Origin: an uncultured Opitutaceae bacterium
GTDB taxonomy: Bacteria; Verrucomicrobiota; Verrucomicrobiia; Opitutales; Opitutaceae
Reading direction: 5' to 3'
NCBI GenBank assembly: GCA_903952145.1
Contig: CAJBES010000096.1
Location: forward strand, 22,095-86,094
DNA length: 64,000 nt
Below the pieces are notes generated by a model. The model made no database searches. It saw only the letters and a program-made list of their open reading frames with translations, and was not told the origin of the DNA. The position numbers and the translations under genes are program-made. Shown here piece after piece: positions 9,794 to 18,166 of the stretch; the first letter of the stretch is position 1; every line of letters begins with the position of its first letter.

Positions 9794-11971
9794 ATGGCCA
9801 AGAAGAAATCCTCCAATAACAACGACCAGTCCGAACTGCCGCTCGGCGGCGACGATACACCGGTGAACGCAAAACCTGAAACCGGAAACCTGAAACCGGA
9901 GGTATCCGAAACCTCAGGTCCCAAGTCTCAGATCTCTGGTCTCTCCGGCGTTGCGGCCGCGACCGAGGCTCCGCCACCCAAGCGCAAGAAGGGCGAGAAA
10001 GTGCAGGACGACCCGGCTCCGCTCGCGCAGAGCTACCGCAACTGGTTCCTCGACTACGCCTCCTACGTCATCCTCGACCGCGCCGTCCCGCATATCGACG
10101 ACGGACTGAAGCCCGTTCAGCGCCGTGTCCTTCACACCCTCTGGGACATGGACGACGGCCGCTTCCACAAGGTCGCCAACGTCGTCGGCGCCACGATGAA
10201 GCTCCACCCGCACGGCGACGCCTCCATCGGTGCCGCGCTCGTGTCCATCGGCCAGCGCGCCTGGCTCATCGAGCCGCAGGGCAACTACGGCAACATGCTT
10301 ACCGGTGACGAGGCCGCCGCGCCCCGTTACATCGAGGCCCGCCTGACCGCCTTCGCCAAGGACGTCCTCTTCAACCCGAAGACCACCACCTGGCAGCTCA
10401 GCTACGACGGGCGCAACAAGGAGCCCATCACCCTCCCCGCCAAGTTTCCCATCGTCCTTCTCGAGGGCGCCGACGGCATCGCGGTCGGCCTTTCGACCAA
10501 GATCCTCCCGCACAACTTCAACGACCTCTGCCGCGCGGCCATCAACCACCTCCAGGGGAAAACCTTCCGCATCCTCCCCGACTTCCCCACCGGCGGCACC
10601 GCCGACTTCGCGGAATACAACGACGGCGAGCGCGGCGGCAAGGTGAAGGTCCGCGCCAAGATCGAGGAGCGCTCCAAATACCTCCTCGCCATCACCGAAC
10701 TCCCCTACGGCGTCACCACCGAGAGCCTCATCGAGTCCATCCTCGCCGCCAACGCCAAGGGCAAGATCAAGGTCAAGCACGTCGACGACAACACCGCCGA
10801 CAAGGTCGAGATCCTCGTCCACCTCCCGCAGGGCTCCGAGCCCGACAAGGTCATCCAGCAGCTCTACGTCTTCACCAGCTGCCAGGTGCAGCTCAACCCC
10901 GCCGCCTGCGTCATCGTCCGCGACCCCAAGACCGGCGACGACAAGCCGCACTTCCTCGGTGTCCGCGACATCCTCAAGACCAGCGCCGAGGCCACCCGCG
11001 AGCTCCTCAAGCTCGAACTCGAGATCAAGCTCGGCGAACTCGAGCAGCAGTGGCACTGGGATTCCCTCGAGCGCATCTTCATCGAGGAGCGCATCTACCG
11101 CCTCATCGAAAAATCCAAGACCTGGGAAAGTGTCCTCGCCGAGATCCGCGGCGGCCTGAAACCATTCCTCAAGCAGCTCAAGCGCGACGTGACCGACGAG
11201 GACATCACGCGCCTCACCGAGATCCGCATCAAGCGCATCTCCGCCTACAACCGCTTCCAGGCCGACGAGGCCATGAAGAAGATCGAGGAGGGCATCAAGG
11301 AGACGAAGGCCAACCTCAGGAGACTCACCGAATATGCCGTCGCCTGGTTCGAGATGCTGCAGGAGAAATACGGCAAGGGCCGGAAGCGCCTCACCAGCTA
11401 CGACGAGATCGAGCAGATCGACGCCTCGGAGGTGGTCTCGGCCAACCAGCGCCTCTACGTCAACCGCGAGGACGGCTTCATCGGACTAAACTGGCGCCAG
11501 CACACCTTTGTGTCGGAGTGCAGCATCCTCGACAGTGCGCTCTGCATCATGGCCGACGGCTCGCTCAAGGTCTCCAAGGTGGCCGACAAGATATTCATGG
11601 GCCGCGAGATCATCCACTGCGCCGTGTGGCCGAAGGAGGGCGACGCCAACTTCTACACGATGATCTACCAGGACAAGGCGACCGGGAAGGCCTTCGCCAA
11701 GAAATTCCAGATCGGCGGGTTGTCCCGCGACAAACTCTATCCGCTGGTGAAGAGCGAAGGCTCGCGCGTGGTATTTTTTGAGGTCAGCGCGAAGGAGAAG
11801 GACATGCCCAAGACGGTCCATGTTTCACTCGACGGTCGCGGCAAGGCGCGCATCCGCGAGTTCGATTTCGATCTGACCCGCGTCCCAGTCAGCACCCGCA
11901 CGGCCAAGGGACTGACGGTAACGAAGTGGAACATCAAGGACGTGAAGCGCAACGACCTCGCCCTGGGGTAG
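9794..11971 (+). CDS. parC: DNA topoisomerase IV subunit A (Bacteroidetes-like type)
   Basis: DNA-cleaving subunit of a type IIA topoisomerase, 725 residues. The core begins near residue 78 with AQSYRNWFLDYASYVILDRA and VPHIDDGLKPVQRR. The active-site tyrosine is Tyr179 in GDEAAAPRYIEARLT. The tower and coiled-coil region continues to about residue 530, then a shortened C-terminal domain has LYVNREDGFIGLNWRQHTF and KVADKIFMGREIIHCAVW, wording found in Bacteroidetes ParC. Residues 1-75 are a low-complexity tail encoded by DNA that looks like dispersed repeat. ParE is encoded 3.4 kb upstream. A decayed copy of the last 48 codons lies about 250 bases downstream. Confidence 0.88.
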   Translation: MAKKKSSNNNDQSELPLGGDDTPVNAKPETGNLKPEVSETSGPKSQISGLSGVAAATEAPPPKRKKGEKVQDDPAPLAQSYRNWFLDYASYVILDRAVPHIDDGLKPVQRRVLHTLWDMDDGRFHKVANVVGATMKLHPHGDASIGAALVSIGQRAWLIEPQGNYGNMLTGDEAAAPRYIEARLTAFAKDVLFNPKTTTWQLSYDGRNKEPITLPAKFPIVLLEGADGIAVGLSTKILPHNFNDLCRAAINHLQGKTFRILPDFPTGGTADFAEYNDGERGGKVKVRAKIEERSKYLLAITELPYGVTTESLIESILAANAKGKIKVKHVDDNTADKVEILVHLPQGSEPDKVIQQLYVFTSCQVQLNPAACVIVRDPKTGDDKPHFLGVRDILKTSAEATRELLKLELEIKLGELEQQWHWDSLERIFIEERIYRLIEKSKTWESVLAEIRGGLKPFLKQLKRDVTDEDITRLTEIRIKRISAYNRFQADEAMKKIEEGIKETKANLRRLTEYAVAWFEMLQEKYGKGRKRLTSYDEIEQIDASEVVSANQRLYVNREDGFIGLNWRQHTFVSECSILDSALCIMADGSLKVSKVADKIFMGREIIHCAVWPKEGDANFYTMIYQDKATGKAFAKKFQIGGLSRDKLYPLVKSEGSRVVFFEVSAKEKDMPKTVHVSLDGRGKARIREFDFDLTRVPVSTRTAKGLTVTKWNIKDVKRNDLALG

Positions 11972-12054
11972 GGCGCGTTATCCTTAACGCGCCGTTTACC
12001 TGTCAGTGATCTGTGTTCATCAAGGTAGGGCGCAACCGCCGGGTGCGCCGGTTG

Positions 12055-12127
12055 CTCACGCAGAGCCGCCGGGCGGCAGAGGCGCTGAGAGAATTGGCCA
12101 CAAAAGGCTCAAAAAACGCAAAAGGGC
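12055..12127. repeat. Dispersed repeat block between parC and the parC-tail remnant
   Basis: Sequence of the type CTCACGCAGAG...GGCAGAGGCGCTGAGAG followed by CACAAAAGGCTCAAAAAACG and CAAAAGG. It resembles the reverse complement of the repeats at 9701-9778. Just after it, at 12192-12212, lies a CTGCGGTGAGCTTGTCGAAC segment. No gene is supported between 11972 and 12221. Confidence 0.5.
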
Positions 12128-12221
12128 AGGGCGGAGCCAACGTGCCACCGCAGCTCGGTCCAGAGTCAAAACCTGACGACCATAGATCGCCATGCCTGCG
12201 GTGAGCTTGTCGAACCCGTCG

Positions 12222-12366
12222 CATGGGCTCGATGGCCGCTCCGGTGCCCGCGTCCGCAAAATCGACTTCAACCTCACCCCAGTCCCAGTTTCCGCCTGCA
12301 CCGCCAAGGTCCTCACCGGCACCATGTGGTCGATCAAAGAAGAGAAGTGAAACGACCTCGCTTTAA
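12222..12366 (+). pseudogene. Decayed duplicate of the parC 3' end
   Basis: Read from 12222 the DNA encodes HGLDGRSGARVRKIDFNLTP and VPVSACTAKVLTGTMW, SIKEEK, a stop codon, then NDLAL. The intact ParC ends HVSLDGRGKARIREFDFDLT, RVPVSTRTAKGLTVTKW, NIKDVKRNDLALG. The two align without gaps, sharing LDGR, AR, DF, LT, VPVS, TAK, LT, W, IK, K and NDLAL; the arginine codon before NDLAL has become TGA. Upstream of 12222 the homology stops at dispersed-repeat sequence. It has no start codon of its own and is a remnant, either of a tandem duplication or of a second, lost ParC-like gene. Confidence 0.75.
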
Positions 12367-12500
12367 ATGAATCCTACGGCTTGTGACTTTTCATTCCAAT
12401 GCATTGTAAGTCTTTTCAGTAAGATGCAGATACAGAAGCCCGCTCGGCACCGATTCCAGGTTGGAGTTATTGCGGCGGCTGGTCTACTGTGAGGCTTGCC

Positions 12501-13113
12501 ATGAATTTTTGCCGAGCCATTGCCCTCGGTGTGGTCGGCCTGCTCCTTGCGGGTGACTGCTTCGGATGGCAGCATGACGTGACCCTCCGGGGGGGCGCGT
12601 TTGCCAAGGTCAGAACCGCGGCCAACGGCCTCCTGATCGGCCGGATTGAGGCCGATAGCATCGTGCATGACCGCCCATGCCAAAAGGGCTGGCTGCATCT
12701 CCATCCCAACGGCGTGGCTTCGGCGTTCACCGCCGCGCGGGAGATCAGACTCGCGCGTGCCGCGATTCCCGCCGGCACCTGGGTGCGGCAGAACCCGGAC
12801 GGCGTGGTCACGGTCTGCGCCTTTCTACAGGACACCGAGGTTCAGGGCCACCGGTGTCGTGGCACCGGCGGTCCCAAGGGGGTGCAGGTGTCGTTTTATC
12901 CTGATGGCGCACTCAAGCAGTTCTTCCCGCCGCAGCCCGACCACCATCAACGGGGTGCCCTGCGCCACGGGTTTGGTCCGCGGCTGGATCGAGCTGCACG
13001 AAAACGGCCGGCTCAAATCCTGCCGCCTCGCCGATGACCTCGTGCGCGACAGCCGGAAACTGCGCAAGGGCACACGGATCACGCTCACGCCCGACGGGAA
13101 GATCGAGTCCTGA
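12501..13113 (+). pseudogene. Secreted repeat protein of unknown function, frameshifted
   Basis: From the ATG at 12501 a signal-peptide-like start (MNFCRAIALGVVGLLLAGD) leads into a protein with recurring W/V-x-H-x-N-G units: WLHLHPNG, WVRQNPDG, VSFYPDG, WIELHENG and ITLTPDG. The fourth and fifth units are in the next reading frame, joined near 12927-12935 in a CCCGCCGC run. After FYPDGALKQFF the frame must skip one base to read SPTTINGVPCATGLVRGWIE. So the gene has one extra base, or the assembly does, and the unshifted frame ends at 13037. I do not recognise the family; the repeat wording recalls toxin-antitoxin YwqK-like or MORN-type repeats. A GTG at 12489 is another possible start. Confidence 0.6.
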
Positions 13114-13212
13114 TAAGACCGCCAGAAGCCATCCTATCCGCTGGTTGCTGCCGCCGGTTCCTAGCTTGCCTCCCGGGTTGTCTTTCCCGGCGGGACCGCT
13201 CTAATCTCCGGC

Positions 13213-13908
13213 ATGTGCAAACGTGTTCTCTGCGTGCCGCTGGCCCTCGGCGTCGCCTTGGTCCTCGCCGGTTGCTCCACCACCTTGAGTCCGTCGCCGG
13301 CGTCCACCGCCGTCCCCGAGCCGACCAACCTCACCGTGCGCAAGCAGCAGGTGGCGGGTTATGTGAATTCCGGAGAATACGGCCGGGAAATCGCCCGGGT
13401 CGCGCTGGAAGCCAACAAATTCCTGACCAAGCAGGCACCGCGGCTCGCCGCCGAGGGCAAAAAAATCGCCGTGGTGTTCGACATCGATGACACGACTTTG
13501 ACCAACTATCCGCACATCCTGGCCAACGATTTCGGCTCCTCGTCGAAAATTTGGGCGGCATGGGTCGCCGAGGGCCGGGCCCACGCGATCATCCCGGTGC
13601 AGACGGTCTACGACACCGCCTTGCGCCTGAAACTGGCGGTGTTTTTCATCACGGGACGCACGGAGAGCGAGCGGCTCAGCACGGAAAAAAACCTGCGCGA
13701 TGTCGGCTATGAAGCCTGGACCGGCATCTACTGCCAGCCCGACGACTACAAGGGCACGACCCGGGCTTTCAAGACGGGGGTGCGCCGGAAACTGGTCGCC
13801 GAGGGCCATGTGATTCTGGCCAACATCGGCGACCAAGCCAGCGACCTTGAGGGCGGGCGGGCGGAGCGGACCTTCAAGCTCCCCAATCCCTTCTATCTGA
13901 CCGAGTGA
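13213..13908 (+). CDS. HAD-superfamily acid phosphatase lipoprotein
   Basis: Protein of 231 residues. The N-terminus MCKRVLCVPLALGVALVLAGC ends in a lipobox with Cys21, so it is probably a lipoprotein. The HAD catalytic motif VVFDIDDTTLTNYP gives Asp90 and Asp92; motif II is FFITGRTESERLS and motif III/IV is ANIGDQASDLEGG. This is the class B/plant-type (Acid_phosphat_B, e(P4)-like) acid phosphatase family, which removes phosphate from nucleotides and other monoesters outside the cytoplasm. No close partner gene is evident. Confidence 0.9.
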   Translation: MCKRVLCVPLALGVALVLAGCSTTLSPSPASTAVPEPTNLTVRKQQVAGYVNSGEYGREIARVALEANKFLTKQAPRLAAEGKKIAVVFDIDDTTLTNYPHILANDFGSSSKIWAAWVAEGRAHAIIPVQTVYDTALRLKLAVFFITGRTESERLSTEKNLRDVGYEAWTGIYCQPDDYKGTTRAFKTGVRRKLVAEGHVILANIGDQASDLEGGRAERTFKLPNPFYLTE

Positions 13909-14166
13909 GGGCGGGGCCCCGAACTATTTACATGCCTGGGTTTTGAATGCCGGCAGGCCTTCGCTGGTGGACGGCCGTAGCGCCTGCAAGCAGGCGGTCT
14001 GCGCAAGAGCAAATAATCAGGGCGATCGGTATAACCTGCCCATCACGAAATGTCTGTTTGGGTTGAAACGTTGGCATAAACGCAGACGAAAAGGCGGCGC
14101 GCACTGTCCCCAAGACGCTTTTAGCGGGAGGCGGCCGGGAAAGCCCGATGGCGTTGTCGCGCAGGC
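13909..14166. other. Intergenic stretch with repeats, no gene supported
   Basis: Convergent intergenic region. It holds a palindrome CGCCTGC-AA-GCAGGCG at 13981-13996, which recurs at 61124-61139, and a 15-base fragment (TGTCCCCAAGACGCT, 14105-14119) of the element found whole at 55043 and 56938. Short open frames here have no ribosome site or recognisable content. Confidence 0.5.
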
Positions 14167-14196
14167 AAAAAAAAGCCGCACTGGAACAGTGCGGCT
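14167..14196 (-). terminator. Rho-independent terminator of the coiled-coil membrane protein gene
   Basis: On the minus strand AGCCGCACTG, a 3-base loop and CAGTGCGGCT form a perfect 10-bp stem (plus-strand 14174-14196), followed by eight T residues (plus-strand A-run 14167-14174). It starts 28 bases after the stop codon at 14224. Confidence 0.9.
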
Positions 14197-14223
14197 GCAA
14201 GATGACGGGCGGCGCGGCCGGAC

Positions 14224-15036
14224 TTACCGTGCCGGTTGCTGGGCCTGAATCTCGGTGAGGCGTTTCTCAATAACACCCATTTTGGCGACGAGATCCTGCG
14301 CAATCTTTTCCTTGTCGCGTTTTTCCACGATGTTGAAATTGGCCACGTCCTTCACGACATTGGCGGGCAGGGTGAGCAGTCGCGTCAGCAGGCCCTGATC
14401 CTTCAGCGAGCTGATATAGAGCGCGGTGATCTCATGGGACAGCACGATGGAATCTTGGGCGATCGCCTGGGTGGCCTGCAGGTTGTTGTTCAACTTCTGG
14501 TTCTTCGCCAGTTCCGAGGTCAGGACGGTGCCGACCTGGTCGGAAATCTTCTGGCTGTAGGTGGCGATGGATTCGCGGGTGAGATTCTGGTCCTTGGACA
14601 TCTCCGTGAGGATGGGCTGGATTTTTTCCGCCATGCGGCTGGAAACCTTGTCCACCTGTTCGTTCTGCATCTGCTCGGCCTCCTCGGGTGTCTTCGGGAG
14701 GGCATTGTAAGGCATCACCTTTTTGGCGACGGCCTCGGCGAGCTGGTTGATCTTCTCCGCGTTGAGTTTGGTGACCTCTTCGTCGGTCATGAAGACATCG
14801 GCAGCCCGCTTGGAAATGGCGTCCTTGAGCAGCTTGTCCACGGCCTCGATCTGCCGGCGGTTGTCCTCGGCGGCGACCTTGAGGGCATCGTTTTGTTCGC
14901 GCAGCGGCGCAAGTTCCGCCTGCTGCTTGACGGACATTTCCGAGACGGTCCGCTGGTGGATCCAGAAGGCGGAAGCCACGACAAGGATCACCGTGAGCAG
15001 AATGGTGGGAAGCTGGTCTTTAAGTTTTTGCCACAT
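14224..15036 (-). CDS. Membrane-anchored coiled-coil protein of unknown function
   Basis: Protein of 270 residues that I do not recognise. After MWQKLKDQLP a hydrophobic segment at about 11-28 (TILLTVILVVASAFWI) forms an N-terminal anchor. Residues about 32-75 (MSVKQQAELAPLREQNDALK and on) and several later stretches are charged heptad-like helices. The soluble part is rich in K, E, Q and A with no cysteine or catalytic motif. The ATG at 15036 is preferred because upstream in-frame codons to 15171 give an unrelated sequence that runs back into the opposite gene's start region. A strong terminator follows it. It could be a structural or scaffold protein of the periplasm. Confidence 0.7.
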   Translation of the reverse strand: MWQKLKDQLPTILLTVILVVASAFWIHQRTVSEMSVKQQAELAPLREQNDALKVAAEDNRRQIEAVDKLLKDAISKRAADVFMTDEEVTKLNAEKINQLAEAVAKKVMPYNALPKTPEEAEQMQNEQVDKVSSRMAEKIQPILTEMSKDQNLTRESIATYSQKISDQVGTVLTSELAKNQKLNNNLQATQAIAQDSIVLSHEITALYISSLKDQGLLTRLLTLPANVVKDVANFNIVEKRDKEKIAQDLVAKMGVIEKRLTEIQAQQPAR

Positions 15037-15160
15037 GACGTGTATGGGGTTGAAGCGGTTAACAGATATGCAGGGTAACAGGAGAAGAGGGGAAAAAGCA
15101 ACGCTGCGCTCGGACGGCTTTTCGATTTGAGATTGCCCGGACGCGGGGCAGGTTGGGCGC

Positions 15161-15481
15161 GTGAGCCTCAACCGCTGTGAGCAAATGATTCATGACTATC
15201 TCCAAGGGCATCCCGACGAGAGACAACACTGGCGGGAGAAAGTTCGCACAATCGTGAAGAGCAATGCCGACGCCCAGGCCGCGGTGGACCGGCTGCAGGG
15301 GGAGTTGTGGGCCTATTTGGTCGAGCGCAGCGCCGTCGTGGAGCCGTTTCGCGGCGCGGCCCAGCGGGAGGGGCTGCACCGCACCAGCACGCGCAATCTC
15401 GCCGAATACCTGATCCGATTTTGGACAGAGCCACGGCCCAAGCGCCGGACTCCGGCGGAGAAATCAGCAGATTTATTTTGA
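15161..15481 (+). CDS. Small hypothetical protein
   Basis: Protein of 106 residues with a GTG start at 15161 (SLNRCEQMIHDYLQGHPDER); an ATG at 15185 is a weaker alternative. It is acidic-basic mixed and helical with no membrane segment and no motif that I recognise. Codon use matches its neighbours, and a strong terminator about 85 bases downstream on the same strand supports a real transcription unit. It is divergent from the coiled-coil membrane protein. Confidence 0.6.
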   Translation: MSLNRCEQMIHDYLQGHPDERQHWREKVRTIVKSNADAQAAVDRLQGELWAYLVERSAVVEPFRGAAQREGLHRTSTRNLAEYLIRFWTEPRPKRRTPAEKSADLF

Positions 15482-15564
15482 AACCTTTGGCGAGCGCACG
15501 CGTCCTAGACGGTATGCCCGTTTCTCCTCCGCTTAGCGGGGGAGCTTGGGGTAAGTAAGCAATA

Positions 15565-15600
15565 GCGGGCCGTCTAGGGGTAGACGGCCCGCTTCCTTTT
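15565..15600 (+). terminator. Rho-independent terminator
   Basis: GCGGGCCGTCTA, loop GGGG, TAGACGGCCCGC form a perfect 12-bp stem at 15565-15592, followed by TTCCTTTT. It closes the transcript of the small protein gene ending at 15481. Confidence 0.88.
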
Positions 15601-15728
15601 ACGGCGGTGACGGCCGGGGGGGCGAAAGCGGCACGGAGGTCACGGACAGGTGACATTAGAGGGATTTCTCAACTCCATTATTTACAAACGCCACGGTTCG
15701 TGCATGGTTACTAACAAGATATCCACCG

Positions 15729-17270
15729 ATGGAAAACCTGCGCGGGGCGACTGCCCCAAATTCGCGGATGCGGATCACGGCCAAGGTGAAGACCTTCGTG
15801 CTCGACACGAACGTTTTGCTGCACGATCCGCAATCGATCTTCAAATTCGAGGAAAACAACCTCGCCATTCCGGTGGAGGTCTTGGAGGAGCTCGATGCCA
15901 TCAAGGGCGAGCAGTCCACGGAACGCGGCCGCAACGCCCGCCGGGTCCATCGGATCCTGCAGGAACTGTTGCCCGATTCCCGCGCGATGCATGAGGGTGT
16001 GGAATTGCCGAACGGCGGCACGCTCTCCATTATCATCAATCCCTATCTGATTGATCCAGCACGCAATTCCCCGGCCATGGTGCGGTTGCGGGCGATCCTG
16101 CCCGACCTGACTAAAAAAGACAATCGTATCATCGCCGCCGCGCTCTTTGTGCAGGAACAGTTTCCGCCCCCGACGATTCTGGTCACGAAGGATGTGAATG
16201 TGCAGCTCAAGGCCCGGGCCGTCGGTCTGGAGTCCGAGGACTATCTCAATGACAAGGTGCCGGAAGTCGACGACGAGGCCAGTTACCGTGAGATTTCCCT
16301 CAGCATTTACGAACTGCAGCGCTTCTGCTCCGAGGGCGCTTTTGAGATCGAAGGCTCAGCTGCCAAGCCACTCTATCTCAACGAATACCTCCTGCTCCGC
16401 TCCGACGAGGGCAAGACCATGCCGGCCCGCTATTTTGGCGACGGCGTTGTTCGCCGGCTCAAGCTGCCCGATTTTGTGAAGGCCCCCGGCGGCATCCCCA
16501 TTCGCGCCCGCAACCTCGAGCAGCAGTTTTTCATGGATGCGCTGCTGGACGACAGCATCAACATGCTGACCTGCTTCGGCAAGGCCGGCACCGGCAAGAC
16601 CCTGCTCTCCATCAGCTGCGCGTTGCACCAGACGCACGATGACCAGTCGCGCTACGACGGGGTCTCGATCTCCCGTCCCGTGATGGCCCTGGGCAAGGAC
16701 ATCGGTTTTCTCCCCGGCACCCTGGAAGAGAAGATGAAGCCCTGGCTGCAGCCTTATTACGACGCCCTGGAGGTGCTCATACCCTCCAAACCGCCGAAGG
16801 AGCCGCAGTTCACCGCGAAGAAGGTCTCCAAGAAAAAGCACAAGAAGCGGGACGAGCAGTTTTACGCACAGATGACTGCGCCGCAACCGAGCCATGCCAG
16901 CCACAACGGCAGCCATGGCCATGCCCCTCCCGCCAAGCCCTACGAGCGGCTGCTCAAAACCGGTCAGGTTGAGATCGAGGCGCTGGCCTTCATCCGCGGC
17001 CGCTCGATCGCCCGGCGTTTCTTCATCCTCGACGAGGCGCAGCAGCTCACGCCGCACGAGGTGAAGACCGTCATCACCCGTATTTCCGAGGGCTCGAAAA
17101 TTGTGCTCATCGGGGATCCTGCCCAGATCGACAATCCCTATGTGGATTCCCGCAGCAACGGATTGGTCTATTGCCACAACCGGATGAAGGGCCAGGCGAT
17201 CGCCGCGCATGTGAAGCTGATGAAAGGCGAGCGTTCCAGGCTGGCTGAACTTGCCGCGGATCTGCTCTGA
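15729..17270 (+). CDS. PIN domain-PhoH ATPase fusion protein (YlaK type)
   Basis: Protein of 513 residues. An N-terminal PIN-like nuclease domain begins KTFVLDTNVLLHDPQ (acidic metal-binding Asp near residue 24) and extends to about residue 150. The C-terminal PhoH domain has Walker A CFGKAGTGKTLLSIS near residue 282 and Walker B RFFILDEAQQLTP near 430, with a lysine-rich insertion (SKKKHKKRDEQF) between them. PIN-PhoH proteins are ATP-dependent RNA helicase/ribonuclease-like enzymes of the cytoplasm. Start is uncertain: ATG at 15729 or ATG at 15768 just before the domain. Upstream is a terminator, so it has its own promoter. Confidence 0.9.
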   Translation: MENLRGATAPNSRMRITAKVKTFVLDTNVLLHDPQSIFKFEENNLAIPVEVLEELDAIKGEQSTERGRNARRVHRILQELLPDSRAMHEGVELPNGGTLSIIINPYLIDPARNSPAMVRLRAILPDLTKKDNRIIAAALFVQEQFPPPTILVTKDVNVQLKARAVGLESEDYLNDKVPEVDDEASYREISLSIYELQRFCSEGAFEIEGSAAKPLYLNEYLLLRSDEGKTMPARYFGDGVVRRLKLPDFVKAPGGIPIRARNLEQQFFMDALLDDSINMLTCFGKAGTGKTLLSISCALHQTHDDQSRYDGVSISRPVMALGKDIGFLPGTLEEKMKPWLQPYYDALEVLIPSKPPKEPQFTAKKVSKKKHKKRDEQFYAQMTAPQPSHASHNGSHGHAPPAKPYERLLKTGQVEIEALAFIRGRSIARRFFILDEAQQLTPHEVKTVITRISEGSKIVLIGDPAQIDNPYVDSRSNGLVYCHNRMKGQAIAAHVKLMKGERSRLAELAADLL

Positions 17271-17366
17271 GATGGCAGCAGGCAGGCTAGTGCAGTTGAA
17301 CCCACGGGACGGTGGACGGACTGGCCGCGCTCAGTGAAAGCACGGTGTGCGACCTGTGCGCCCGAT

Positions 17367-17975
17367 TTACCACCAGCCGACCAGGAACCCCTGTGCGGCC
17401 TTGATGGCGATGACGCCGAGGTTCTTGGCCGCATGGGCCGCGAAACAGGGCAGGAGCGAGCGGCCGGGATTCCAACGCGCGAAACGCACGGTGTAAAACC
17501 ACAGTGAGCCAAGGAAGACCGCGCCGGTGCTGAACCAGCCCTTGAGGCCGGTGGTCCAGACGAGGCCGCCGTCCCATTGCCACAGGAATGGGTGCAGTGC
17601 TGCGAAAAGCAGTGACGCCACGAGGATGCCGGCCCAGCGCACGACGCAGCCGCGATGGGTGATGACCAGATAGCCGCGGAAGATGAGCTCCTCGATGACA
17701 GCAGCCGCGAGCGTGTAGATTCCGAAGAGCACGGTGATGTGCGACTGCTCTCCGGCGATCCCGAGGCGGATCTCCCCCCAAGTTTCGAACAGCAGCAGCA
17801 AGAGGGCTCCTGCCACGGCCAATATTATCGCCCGGGATCCGGCCGGAACTGCGCCAGGCAGTGCCCGCGGGTGGGGCCGTCCGGCCGCCGCGGCGCGGCC
17901 ATCGTCACGCCAAAGCTTTGCCACATAAACCGTGGCGGCGATCATGAACAGGAGCAGGAGCGGTTGGTCGTTCAT
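17367..17975 (-). CDS. CPBP family intramembrane metalloprotease
   Basis: Polytopic membrane protein of 202 residues. The motif AAVIEELIFRGYLV carries the EExxxR signature; FAALHPFLW supplies the second-motif histidine; HAAKNLGVIAI matches the HxxxN/D third motif. These are the zinc-ligand motifs of the CPBP (Abi, Rce1-like) family, which cut or protect substrates within the membrane. There are about five hydrophobic segments. The N-terminus is a membrane helix followed by a cytoplasmic linker rich in A and R. The gene stands alone; the substrate is unknown. Confidence 0.88.
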   Translation of the reverse strand: MNDQPLLLLFMIAATVYVAKLWRDDGRAAAAGRPHPRALPGAVPAGSRAIILAVAGALLLLLFETWGEIRLGIAGEQSHITVLFGIYTLAAAVIEELIFRGYLVITHRGCVVRWAGILVASLLFAALHPFLWQWDGGLVWTTGLKGWFSTGAVFLGSLWFYTVRFARWNPGRSLLPCFAAHAAKNLGVIAIKAAQGFLVGWW

Positions 17976-18166
17976 CTGGTTATAATTGGTTCACTCCAAG
18001 CTGTGTCATCGAACTTGGCCTACACCACGGGCATGGGCCCGCCAGGCGGATCAGGCTGACTTGAAGCATCTGACGGGGACGCGGGATTTGGGTCGGGGGA
18101 AGTGTGAGTGCGGGCCACCATGGCGGCAGTGCAATTGGCTCCGCTGCTCGCAACCCGGCCCCTTGG

